Position numbers and translations under genes: made by a program. Positions 28,717 to 36,352 of a stretch of DNA of 64,000 nucleotides are shown piece by piece. The stretch spans positions 3,658,001 to 3,722,000 of the forward strand of contig NZ_CP016895.1 of the NCBI RefSeq assembly GCF_001704115.1, read 5' to 3'. The stretch is from Acinetobacter larvae. GTDB taxonomy: Bacteria > Pseudomonadota > Gammaproteobacteria > Pseudomonadales > Moraxellaceae. Every line of letters begins with the position of its first letter. The first letter of the stretch is position 1. Below the pieces are notes generated by a model that was not told the DNA's origin, did not search any database, and saw only the letters and a program-made list of their open reading frames with translations.

Positions 28717-28998
28717 ATGACAGCAACTATGCATACAGCTTATCAACTCAGCATTTATAAACATGGCAAGTTATTAGGAAACTTTCAGAGTGATACACCA
28801 CAAGCATTACAGGATATGCAGACCGTGTGGCAATTGCTACGCCATCATCCAGCTCTACACTTTGAATTGTTGCAAGTGATTGAAGAGTCACGCCTACTGA
28901 TGCAAAAAGATGGCGCACTACAGCTCTTAGGTCATCAATATCGTTATGTTCCATGTGCACTGACACAACTGATAGAGGAAGCATCATGCAGCATTTAA
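28717..28998 (+). CDS. Small protein of unknown function
   Basis: A 93-residue soluble protein of mixed composition without a recognisable domain. It is rich in Leu, Gln and His (LLRHHPALHFELLQVIEES, KDGALQLLGHQYRY). It fits tightly between yggS (7-bp gap) and the aminotransferase gene, which it overlaps by 13 bp. The phase, spacing and overlap support a real operon member. The ATG at 28717 has only a distant GGAG; another ATG lies four codons on. No function is suggested. Confidence 0.55.
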   Translation: MTATMHTAYQLSIYKHGKLLGNFQSDTPQALQDMQTVWQLLRHHPALHFELLQVIEESRLLMQKDGALQLLGHQYRYVPCALTQLIEEASCSI

Positions 28999-30170
28999 TG
29001 CCAGTCTATCGTCCTTTAGACTTAACATTGGTCGGTGGCGCAGGATGTGAACTGTGGGATCAACAGGGAAAACGTTATTTAGATGCAATTTCTGGCGTTG
29101 GCGTAACCCTCTTAGGTCATGCCCATCCACACATTCATGCTGCAATTGTGGCGCAATCACAAACGTTTTTGCATCTCTCCAATTTATTTGATCAACACTG
29201 GAATCATAAACTTGCAGCACAATTGGCACAGATTACGGGATTAACACAGGCTTTCTTCTGTAATTCTGGCAGTGAAGCCAATGAAACCGCCATCAAACTG
29301 GCTCGTTTATATGGTCATCATCAGGGCAGCACACAACCTAAAATTTTAGTGATGCACAATGCCTTTCATGGTCGTACCTTGGGTGCTCTATCTGCTACCG
29401 CCAATGCACAATACCGCCAAGCCTTTGGACCGTTATTAACAGGTTTTGAGTTCGTCGCTTTTCATGATTTGGCTGCAATCGAAGCCTATCAAGATGATCC
29501 AGATGTGGTTGCGGTGATGTTGGAACCCATTCAAGGCGAAGGTGGCATTCATATTGCCTCGCCATCTTATCTAAAACAGCTGCGCCAACTCTGCGACCAA
29601 CAGCAATGGTTATTGATTCTGGATGAGATCCAATGCGGTATGGGGCGTACAGGATCTTGGTTTTATTATCAGCAAGCCGATATTCGCCCAGATATTTTGA
29701 CCATAGCCAAAGGCTTAGGCAATGGTATTCCTATTGGAGCGTGTTTGGCAGAGCCGAAAGTGGCGCAGTTATTGCAAGTGGGTCATCATGGTTCTACCTT
29801 TGGTGGTAATCCCCTTGCCTGTCGTGTTGCCTATACGGTTTTACAACAACTAGAACAGAACTATCTATGCTTGGTTGCCCATAAAGGACAGCAACTGCTC
29901 GAACTACTGCAATCCAAACTGACGGGGGTTAAAGGTGTGCAATCGGTACGTGGTGTGGGATTGATGATCGGCATCGAACTAAGTCAGCCCGTGCCACAAC
30001 TGACCCAGTTGGCCTGTGATGAGTACGGTATTTTGCTCAATGTAACACAGGGCAAAATTATTCGCCTACTCCCGCCATTGATTATCTCAACGCAACAAAT
30101 TGCGTATTTAGCACAACAAGTCGCTGCCCTGATCAAAGCCTTGCCACTACGCTTAGAGGATTTACAATGA
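28986..30170 (+). CDS. argD: Acetylornithine/succinyldiaminopimelate-type aminotransferase
   Basis: A 394-residue class III PLP aminotransferase. It has the ArgD-like start MPVYRPLDLTLVGGAGCELWD, FFCNSGSEANETAIKLAR, HNAFHGRTLGALSATA, LEPIQGEGGI and the cofactor Asp in LILDEIQCGMGRTG. The Schiff-base lysine is in TIAKGLGNGIPIGA. The enzyme would make N-acetylornithine in arginine synthesis and can act on related diamines; paralogues in succinylornithine or polyamine breakdown look alike. GAGGAAG precedes ATG 28986. It overlaps both the small gene before it and the amidotransferase gene after it, so all are probably co-transcribed. Confidence 0.82.
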   Translation: MQHLMPVYRPLDLTLVGGAGCELWDQQGKRYLDAISGVGVTLLGHAHPHIHAAIVAQSQTFLHLSNLFDQHWNHKLAAQLAQITGLTQAFFCNSGSEANETAIKLARLYGHHQGSTQPKILVMHNAFHGRTLGALSATANAQYRQAFGPLLTGFEFVAFHDLAAIEAYQDDPDVVAVMLEPIQGEGGIHIASPSYLKQLRQLCDQQQWLLILDEIQCGMGRTGSWFYYQQADIRPDILTIAKGLGNGIPIGACLAEPKVAQLLQVGHHGSTFGGNPLACRVAYTVLQQLEQNYLCLVAHKGQQLLELLQSKLTGVKGVQSVRGVGLMIGIELSQPVPQLTQLACDEYGILLNVTQGKIIRLLPPLIISTQQIAYLAQQVAALIKALPLRLEDLQ

Positions 30171-30883
30171 AAAAAGTATATGCTATTCAAACCCTTGCTT
30201 TTGAAGATCTAGGTAGTTTTGCCGCTACTCTAATGGAGCTCGGTTATGAAATTCATTACTTACAGCTGGGTGTAGATGCGTTGCAACCTGCCTTGGCATC
30301 CACCCACCCCGTGATTTTATTGGGTGGTCCGATTTCGGTATATGATCAGGTTAATTATCCCTATGTGTCTGACTTAATTGCTGCATTACAGAGCAGACTT
30401 CGTGCAAATTTACCGACGCTAGGAATTTGTTTGGGCGCACAGTTCATAGCCGCTGCATTGGGTGCCAAAGTGTATGCAGGCCATGTTAAAGAAATTGGTT
30501 GGAGTCGTTTGTCTATCAATAATCAGGGGTTCAACTCACCTTTGCGTTATTTAGATGACGTCGCTGTTTTACATTGGCATGGTGATACCTTTGATATTCC
30601 GACTGCTGCAAAAAGACTTGCTGGCTCGATCTATTATCCCAATCAAGCCTTTGCTGTTGGATTAAATATACTGGCTTTACAGTTTCATGTTGAGCTTGAT
30701 CTAAAGCAGATAGAATCTTGGTTGATTGGACATCATCATGAACTGCATAATGCACAGATTGATATTTTAACTTTACGTCAGGACAGCCTGCGTTATGGGA
30801 AAGCATTACAAGATCAGGCGCAGCGATTATTACGTGACTGGATTGGTAATCTTATTCCTGTGCCAACGCAGCGCATAGAATAG
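30167..30883 (+). CDS. Class I glutamine amidotransferase-like protein
   Basis: A 238-residue free-standing GATase-1 domain resembling the GMP-synthase glutaminase. The nucleophile Cys88 is in TLGICLGAQFIAAALG, and the catalytic His-x-Glu is in ALQFHVELD. GGPISVYDQVNYPY forms the oxyanion region. WHGDTFDIP is shared with the family of putative GMP-synthase-like amidotransferases acting on gamma-glutamyl compounds. It overlaps the aminotransferase by 4 bp. The acceptor is unknown; a link to gamma-glutamyl amine or amino-acid breakdown is possible but not shown. Confidence 0.8.
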   Translation: MKKVYAIQTLAFEDLGSFAATLMELGYEIHYLQLGVDALQPALASTHPVILLGGPISVYDQVNYPYVSDLIAALQSRLRANLPTLGICLGAQFIAAALGAKVYAGHVKEIGWSRLSINNQGFNSPLRYLDDVAVLHWHGDTFDIPTAAKRLAGSIYYPNQAFAVGLNILALQFHVELDLKQIESWLIGHHHELHNAQIDILTLRQDSLRYGKALQDQAQRLLRDWIGNLIPVPTQRIE

Positions 30884-30893
30884 AACCGCATTT

Positions 30894-32201
30894 ATGAATA
30901 TTCGTGCTAATAGTGCTCAAGACATTCAAGATCAAATCCGCAGCCGCATTCAAACAGGTCAGTTGCAGCCGGGTGATTATTTACCCAGTGTGCGTGAATT
31001 AGCTGAACAGATTGGGGTGAACCGTAATACGGTTGCAGCAGCGTATAAAAGTTTAGTCGCAATGGGTTTAGTGGTGTCTAAAGGACGTTTAGGAACACAA
31101 GTGAAGTCTTATAGCCCATCACGTTCACACGAAGGCTTTCAGTCTTTGGACAAAGATCATGTCGACTTAGCCCATGGAAATCCAAAACGTGAATTGTTGC
31201 CTAGCTTGGCGCACATCGATTTAAGCAGTTTTCAAAGCGCATTATATGGCGACAGTATTTACCATAATAAATTATTGAAATATGCGCGTAAGAAGATTTT
31301 CTCCGATATCCCCCAGCCCTTTGCTGTGGATTTTTGTCATGGTGCGGTCGATGCTATTGAACGGATTTTAACGGCTTATTTGGTGCCATCAGATAGTATT
31401 GCCGTGGAGCAACCCGGCTTTATCACCAGTATTTGTGCAATAGAAAACCAGCAGTTTAAGATGCAGTCTTTTACTGTCTCTTCAGAGGGTATCGATTTAA
31501 AATCTTTACAGCAGGCTTTATTGGCCAATGTACAAGCGATTTTAATTACACCACGTGCACAAAATCCTACAGGGTACAGTTTAAGTATTGCGCAAGCACA
31601 GCAGATTAAACATTTACTCTCAGATTATCCCAATGTTTTAGTCTTAGTAGATGATCATTTTTCCTTATTATCAGCACAGCCTTATCAACATATTATTCCT
31701 GCATCGACCAAACACTGGGCTGTGATTCGCTCGGTATCTAAATATCTGTCACCTGATTTACGCTTTGCTTTTGTTTGTTGTGATGCTGAGACCTCAGAAC
31801 GATTGCACCGTAAGCTGAACGCAGGCTCAACTTGGGTGAGTCATATTCTTCAAGAAATAGTTTATCGTCTTATCAATCACCCACAATTTGCCAAAAATAT
31901 TCAAGTCGCCCAAACCTATTATCAGGCACAGCATCAGCAGTTATTGCAGTATTTACAGCAAGCAAAAATTCCCTGTGCGGCACAGTATGATGGTTTAAAT
32001 ATTTGGCTGGCTTTGCCACATGCTGAGAAAATTGCCAAGGTATTATTACAACGCGGTTGGATGGTACGCGCTGGACAGGATTTCAAAGTTGATCAAGAAG
32101 TTGCCGGTTTACGTATCAGTACTGCCGATATGACGGAGGCACAGATGCAACAGTTTTGTCAGCAGTTACAACAGATTTATGAGGTGATGGTGCATCTTTA
32201 A
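30894..32201 (+). CDS. MocR-type regulator: GntR helix-turn-helix fused to an aminotransferase-like domain
   Basis: A 435-residue fusion. The N-terminal GntR winged helix (about 1-72) has QPGDYLPSVRELAEQIGVNRN and TVAAAYKSLVAMGLV. The C-terminal fold-type I PLP domain (about 110-430) carries AVEQPGFITS, ARAQNPTGYSLS and the PLP lysine in RSVSKYLSPDLRF. Such regulators (PdxR, GabR, TauR) sense PLP or its adducts with amines. Only 10 bp separate it from the amidotransferase gene, so it probably belongs to the yggS-argD unit and may regulate it. Which ligand it senses cannot be read from sequence. Confidence 0.85.
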   Translation: MNIRANSAQDIQDQIRSRIQTGQLQPGDYLPSVRELAEQIGVNRNTVAAAYKSLVAMGLVVSKGRLGTQVKSYSPSRSHEGFQSLDKDHVDLAHGNPKRELLPSLAHIDLSSFQSALYGDSIYHNKLLKYARKKIFSDIPQPFAVDFCHGAVDAIERILTAYLVPSDSIAVEQPGFITSICAIENQQFKMQSFTVSSEGIDLKSLQQALLANVQAILITPRAQNPTGYSLSIAQAQQIKHLLSDYPNVLVLVDDHFSLLSAQPYQHIIPASTKHWAVIRSVSKYLSPDLRFAFVCCDAETSERLHRKLNAGSTWVSHILQEIVYRLINHPQFAKNIQVAQTYYQAQHQQLLQYLQQAKIPCAAQYDGLNIWLALPHAEKIAKVLLQRGWMVRAGQDFKVDQEVAGLRISTADMTEAQMQQFCQQLQQIYEVMVHL

Positions 32202-32243
32202 TTTCGTCTATGGAGTTTAGTCTATGTAATTTCGTCTATGGCT

Positions 32244-33003
32244 TCATTCTCCAAAGGGATTCATTGCAATCATCATTGGGAGACCTAGCAATGATAAGAA
32301 ATTACTACGAGAGCTTTTTACGTTTTTACTTTCTTCTGCTAATAACTTTTTGAATTCCGAATTAAATTTCAGACGTGAGTATTGTTCTAATACTTCTATT
32401 CTGTAATTTTCCGGTAAGGTAAAGAACTTGTCTCCAACGACATCACATGATGCACCTTGTTGCAGCAAAATGATCTCGGGCTCATTATCGTCAAGTATAT
32501 GACCGTTCATATGCATGCATATAGCATCTTTGACAATATTGCTTTTATTTTGGTCGTAATCTAACTGCTTGGCTTTTTTGTCAAATTGCAGCGCACTTTC
32601 ATATGTAAAACATCTACAATCTTTTGAGTTTTTATGGGTCTCTGTTAGCCCAATGTCATGATACAAAGCAGCCACTAAAAGTATTTCAGGATCATATTTA
32701 CGTTGATCCTGAAGACCAATCGCTGCACCCCAAAAATATGCCCGCCAAGAGTGATTGATGAGCGTAGTAGGCGCTTTTTCATTTAACTCATTGATTGCTT
32801 CTACAATAATCTGAGTATCGGGATACTTTTATATCTTTAAGACGAATGTTGCTTTTTGAATTTCCGATATGAAGTTGCGATTTTATTACACCCAACATAC
32901 TCGGTAATAGAATTTCATTGAGTAGGCTGATTTTTTCTTTTGTGCTGAGATGCCCATCTGTTGATTGCATCCATTCAAAGCGACCAATTTTATTATTAGA
33001 CAT
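32244..33003 (-). pseudogene. HD-domain metal-dependent hydrolase (cyanamide-hydratase-like), frameshifted
   Basis: Two frames on the minus strand form one HD-superfamily protein of about 252 residues. The first (33003 to about 32830) has DGHLSTKEKISLLNEILLP. The second continues with INHSWRAYFWGAAIG, AALYHDIGLTETH and DAICMHMNGHI, then LLQQGASCDVVGD. These are the His, His-Asp and following His positions of the cyanamide hydratase/DDI-like HD group. Removing one base from the four-A run (plus strand 32827-32830) joins the frames without a stop. The gene lies between the MocR gene and the transposon left end, outside the transposon. Decay or a sequencing error are both possible. Confidence 0.6.
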
Positions 33004-33282
33004 TTTTATCTCCAGAATAGCGTATTTAATCTAAACCAATTCATACAGCTCTGTCTGTCAATATTATCTTTAAAAGCCTTTATTATCGTTAAAATGCTTT
33101 GCTGTATGAATAACTAAGTATTTTGTTTTATTTATTTTTATATTAAATTTTTTGTACCACTACGCGATGATGTTCATCGGATGCACAGCGTTGAACAGAC
33201 GATACAACGCAAAATAGATGATGAAATAATATGATGAGAGCCCCACCAGAGGGTACATCCTGAAGAATCTCGGTGCCCTACG

Positions 33283-33318
33283 CATAAAAACCCAGCCTCC
33301 TGATTGAGTGGCTGGGTT
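33283..33318 (-). terminator. Original glmS terminator, now separated from glmS by the transposon
   Basis: A 9-bp perfect stem (AACCCAGCC 33289-33297, GGCTGGGTT 33310-33318) with a 12-nt loop. On the minus strand it runs into TTTTTATG. It is oriented for glmS, whose 3' end lies on the far side of the transposon. It would be about 60 bp from the glmS stop codon if the element were removed. The 280 bp to its left (33004-33282) show no gene or RNA that I can support. Confidence 0.7.
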
Positions 33319-33347
33319 ATGATGTGGGATGCTGATATGTTCAGACC

Positions 33348-33352
33348 AGCAC
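33348..33352 (+). repeat. 5-bp target-site duplication, left copy
   Basis: AGCAC immediately outside the left end; the identical direct copy is at 48627-48631. Five base pairs is the Tn7-family duplication length. Confidence 0.88.
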
Positions 33353-33490
33353 TGTAATGAGACAATAAAGTCTCATACTCAGCCCTTTCATAAGTTATTG
33401 ATATTTATTTCATTATGAAACAATAAAGTTTCATACTAGATATTATCCATTATTAACAATTATGAATTTAGGAACAATAAAGTATCATAC
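33353..33490. repeat. Tn7-like left end with three TnsB-type binding sites
   Basis: The motif RACAATAAAGTNTCATAC occurs at 33360-33378, 33418-33436 and 33472-33490 (one site every 54-58 bp, same orientation). The outermost copy is also an inverted repeat, ATGAGAC-AATAAA-GTCTCAT. Spaced sites on the left are typical of Tn7L. Confidence 0.85.
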
Positions 33491-33526
33491 TAAATTGTTC
33501 CAACTCATGGAATTTGGATCTTGTTT

Positions 33527-35155
33527 TTAAGGCAATTCGGATAATCCGAGTTCTCTTAAAAAGGCATTATGGGTATCTTTAGATTGTTTAATTTCTTCAG
33601 CAATTTTTTGAAGATTTTTATTAACGTCTGTCAAATCAATCTCTTTTTCAGCTTCTGAAGTATTAATATATCTAGAGATATTAAGATTGTATTCATTTTT
33701 ATTCTTTATCTCATCCAAACTTACACGTTTTGAATAACGCTCTTCTTCTTTACGATATTGATAGGTATCAACAATTCTCTCAATATCTTGTTCGCGTAAG
33801 TAATTTTGTTTTTTACCTCTTTCGAAGTAATCAGCAGCATTGATAAACAAGACATCATCAAATTTCTTGCAGCGCTTTAAAATTAAAATACATACAGGAA
33901 TGCCTGTTGAGAAAAACAGATTTGCTGGTAGGCCAATTACTGTATCGATATGACCATCATCAATGAGTTTTTGTCGTATTTTTTGCTCAGCTCCTCCACG
34001 GAATAACACTCCATGTGGCAAGATAATAGCCATGACTCCATCATCTGCTAAAAAATGAAAACCATGCAAAAGGAATGCAAAGTCAGCAGCCGATTTAGGG
34101 GCTAAACCGTAATCTTTAAAGCGAAAATCTTTAGCTAAAGCTTCAGTCGTATCCCATTTCAAACTAAATGGTGGATTAGCTACAATGGCATTGAATGTGA
34201 TTTTCTTAGATGGATTTAGCTCATTTAGAATATCCCAATCATTTGCTAAAGTATCACCATGGAATATTTCAAACTCAGTATCTTTTACGCCATGTAATAG
34301 CATATTCATACGGGCTAAGTTATAGGTGGTAATGTTTTTTTCCTGCCCGTAAATTTTACCTACCTTGCCATTATGCTCTTTTACTTGATTACGTACATTT
34401 AGTAATAATGAGCCCGAACCACAAGCAAAGTCTAAAATCCGATCTAAAGATTTTTTATAGCCAGTACTTGGGTCTTGACTATCTAAAGATACAATTCGAG
34501 ATAAAATTGTCGATATCGGTTGAGGTGTATAGAATTCACCTGCTTTTTTGCCAGAACCTGATGCAAATTGTGCAATTAAGTATTCGTAAGCATCACCTAA
34601 TGTGTCGTTATTTGTTGAGAAATTAACAAGCTTTTCTTCAATACTACTAATGATTGAGCATAGTTTAGTATTACGTATCTTGTAATCTTTACCTAATTTT
34701 TCAGAGTTAAGATTAATCTCAGAGAAGAGTCCATTAAAACTACGTGCGAAAGATTGTTCTTCAATATATTTAAAACCAGCATTTAATGTTTTAAGTAGAT
34801 CTTCATGTTGAGTACGTGCAAGTTCTGCAATATTACTCCATAAGTATTCGGGTTTAATCACATAGTGAATTAAACTTCTCATACTATCTTCAAAGTCAGC
34901 CACATCTTCAGCATTATTGGCATACCAAATATTAAGTGATGTCTGCTTAACTAAACCATCATCATTTTTAACTGGCTTTGGATAATCTCGCCCAAGTTCT
35001 TTAGCAGCAGCTTCTTCATAGTTCGCAGATAAATAACGCAAAAATAGAAATGACAACATGTAATCCCGAAAGTCATCGGCATTCATTGAGCCACGTAATT
35101 GGTTTGCAATATCCCAAAGTAAGGCACCAAGTTTTTGCTGTTCCTGTTCGGTCAT
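33527..35155 (-). CDS. hsdM: Type I restriction-modification system, DNA methyltransferase subunit
   Basis: A 542-residue N6-adenine methyltransferase subunit. The N-terminal HsdM helical domain (LGALLWDIANQLRGSMNADDF) is followed by a methylase core with the SAM motif LDFACGSGSLLL and the catalytic NPPF motif (NAIVANPPFSLKW). GEFYTPQPIS and VIGLPANLFFSTGIPVCILIL are typical of type I enzymes. It is the last gene of the operon; its ATG overlaps the prrC stop (ATGA). The methylase trailing the restriction subunit is the reverse of the common order. Length and motifs are closest to the type IC/EcoR124-prr group. It ends 36 bp before the innermost left-end TnsB site. Confidence 0.95.
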   Translation of the reverse strand: MTEQEQQKLGALLWDIANQLRGSMNADDFRDYMLSFLFLRYLSANYEEAAAKELGRDYPKPVKNDDGLVKQTSLNIWYANNAEDVADFEDSMRSLIHYVIKPEYLWSNIAELARTQHEDLLKTLNAGFKYIEEQSFARSFNGLFSEINLNSEKLGKDYKIRNTKLCSIISSIEEKLVNFSTNNDTLGDAYEYLIAQFASGSGKKAGEFYTPQPISTILSRIVSLDSQDPSTGYKKSLDRILDFACGSGSLLLNVRNQVKEHNGKVGKIYGQEKNITTYNLARMNMLLHGVKDTEFEIFHGDTLANDWDILNELNPSKKITFNAIVANPPFSLKWDTTEALAKDFRFKDYGLAPKSAADFAFLLHGFHFLADDGVMAIILPHGVLFRGGAEQKIRQKLIDDGHIDTVIGLPANLFFSTGIPVCILILKRCKKFDDVLFINAADYFERGKKQNYLREQDIERIVDTYQYRKEEERYSKRVSLDEIKNKNEYNLNISRYINTSEAEKEIDLTDVNKNLQKIAEEIKQSKDTHNAFLRELGLSELP

Positions 35156-36351
35156 GACAGAGTTTCCTGTGGAGAAGCTATTTGAAGAGATGTAGAAGTA
35201 GTTGCCTGAGCAACCTCACCAATATTAGGTAATTGAAATGGGTAGCGTTCTAAAAACGCGTCTAAAATATTTTTAAATAACTGCTGGTTGTCTAAGCCCA
35301 TTGCCTGAGGATCATAGACTGAATATTTACCATGACTAAGTAGATTTAATGCACGCGAGAAGAGAGCCTCATTTTCAATACCACTGATACAGGTTGAAAA
35401 ATCTTCAAAGCCAAAGAAAGAAGCTGTTTTTTCCATAATACTTCGTAAAATATTAAAGTGGTAGGTATATAACCTTGAAGGCGTGGAATACGCAGCATCT
35501 TTTAATTCTTTTAACATTGCAACATGATAAAAGAAGGGGGTATCTCCTGTACTTTGTAATTGGTATTCATTGTTATGTCTGCTCTTATACAAGAAATAGC
35601 ATTTATGACTATGTTTTTTTAACTCATTATTCATGATATTAAAAAAAAGACCATGATGTGTAGAAATTACGACCTTTACATAATCTTTTCCTTTACGGAT
35701 TAACTTTGCCAAATCACTTGATAAAGCTATTACGTTATTATCATCTAGAGATGAAATAGGGTCATCAATATAGATATATTTTACCCAATCGTATGCTTCT
35801 TGCTTATCAATCGCTAGTTCGCAAATAGCTAAAAACGTACACCAAATAAATAGATTTTCTTCACCTCTAGATATTTTTATGTTATCTATTATTTTTGTAA
35901 AAAATTCATCTTTTCCTTTTAATTTAAACTCTTCTTTACGTGAAAAAGAAACTGACCATGCTTCATAATCAATACGAAAATCAAAATCTGCATATTTTTG
36001 TAAATGTACAAAAATTTTTTCTTCTAATGCAAGCTCTTGGAAACCTAAGAAAAATTTAGAATCCTTATTCAGATATAATTTTCGATCTGTATCTGTGTCT
36101 AAGTCATTATCCCATCGGAATAAATCTTCAGTAAAAGCATTGAAATATAGAGTATCTCGATTACCACTCGATCTATTTCTTCTGCTGCCTTTTTTACCCT
36201 TCTCTTTAAAATCCATTGATAAGCGAGTTTTTCCTGTTCCATTGTAGGCATACACTAGAACGAAATCTTTACCGTCATTAAGATCATTTCTTAAACGCTC
36301 AACAATTCTATTTATGCTTTTATACGGGTATACCTTTCTGTTTACAGACAT
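35152..36351 (-). CDS. prrC: PrrC-type anticodon nuclease
   Basis: A 399-residue protein close to the length of E. coli PrrC (396). The N-terminal ABC-like ATPase shows Walker A NGTGKT (37-42, in VYAYNGTGKTRLS), signature-like SRGEE (161-165), Walker B IYIDD (193-197), D-loop SLDD (201-204) and switch histidines STHH (230-233). The C-terminal nuclease domain has Arg303, Glu307 and His340 (LRSIMEK and LLSHGKYS). Their spacing is almost that of the R320-E324-H356 triad known in E. coli PrrC. In that system the nuclease is held silent by the Hsd complex and cuts tRNA-Lys when a phage anti-restriction factor (T4 Stp) perturbs it. GAGGAA before ATG 36351, one base after the hsdS stop, makes this start better than the upstream one. 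The tRNA target here is inferred. Confidence 0.88.
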   Translation of the reverse strand: MSVNRKVYPYKSINRIVERLRNDLNDGKDFVLVYAYNGTGKTRLSMDFKEKGKKGSRRNRSSGNRDTLYFNAFTEDLFRWDNDLDTDTDRKLYLNKDSKFFLGFQELALEEKIFVHLQKYADFDFRIDYEAWSVSFSRKEEFKLKGKDEFFTKIIDNIKISRGEENLFIWCTFLAICELAIDKQEAYDWVKYIYIDDPISSLDDNNVIALSSDLAKLIRKGKDYVKVVISTHHGLFFNIMNNELKKHSHKCYFLYKSRHNNEYQLQSTGDTPFFYHVAMLKELKDAAYSTPSRLYTYHFNILRSIMEKTASFFGFEDFSTCISGIENEALFSRALNLLSHGKYSVYDPQAMGLDNQQLFKNILDAFLERYPFQLPNIGEVAQATTSTSLQIASPQETLS

Positions 36352-36352
36352 T

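Noticed and set aside
33174..33365. Minus-strand frame of 63 codons next to the transposon left end
   Set aside because: It spans the glmS terminator, the target duplication and the first bases of the transposon, so it cannot be an ancestral gene; it has no ribosome-binding site or known motif.
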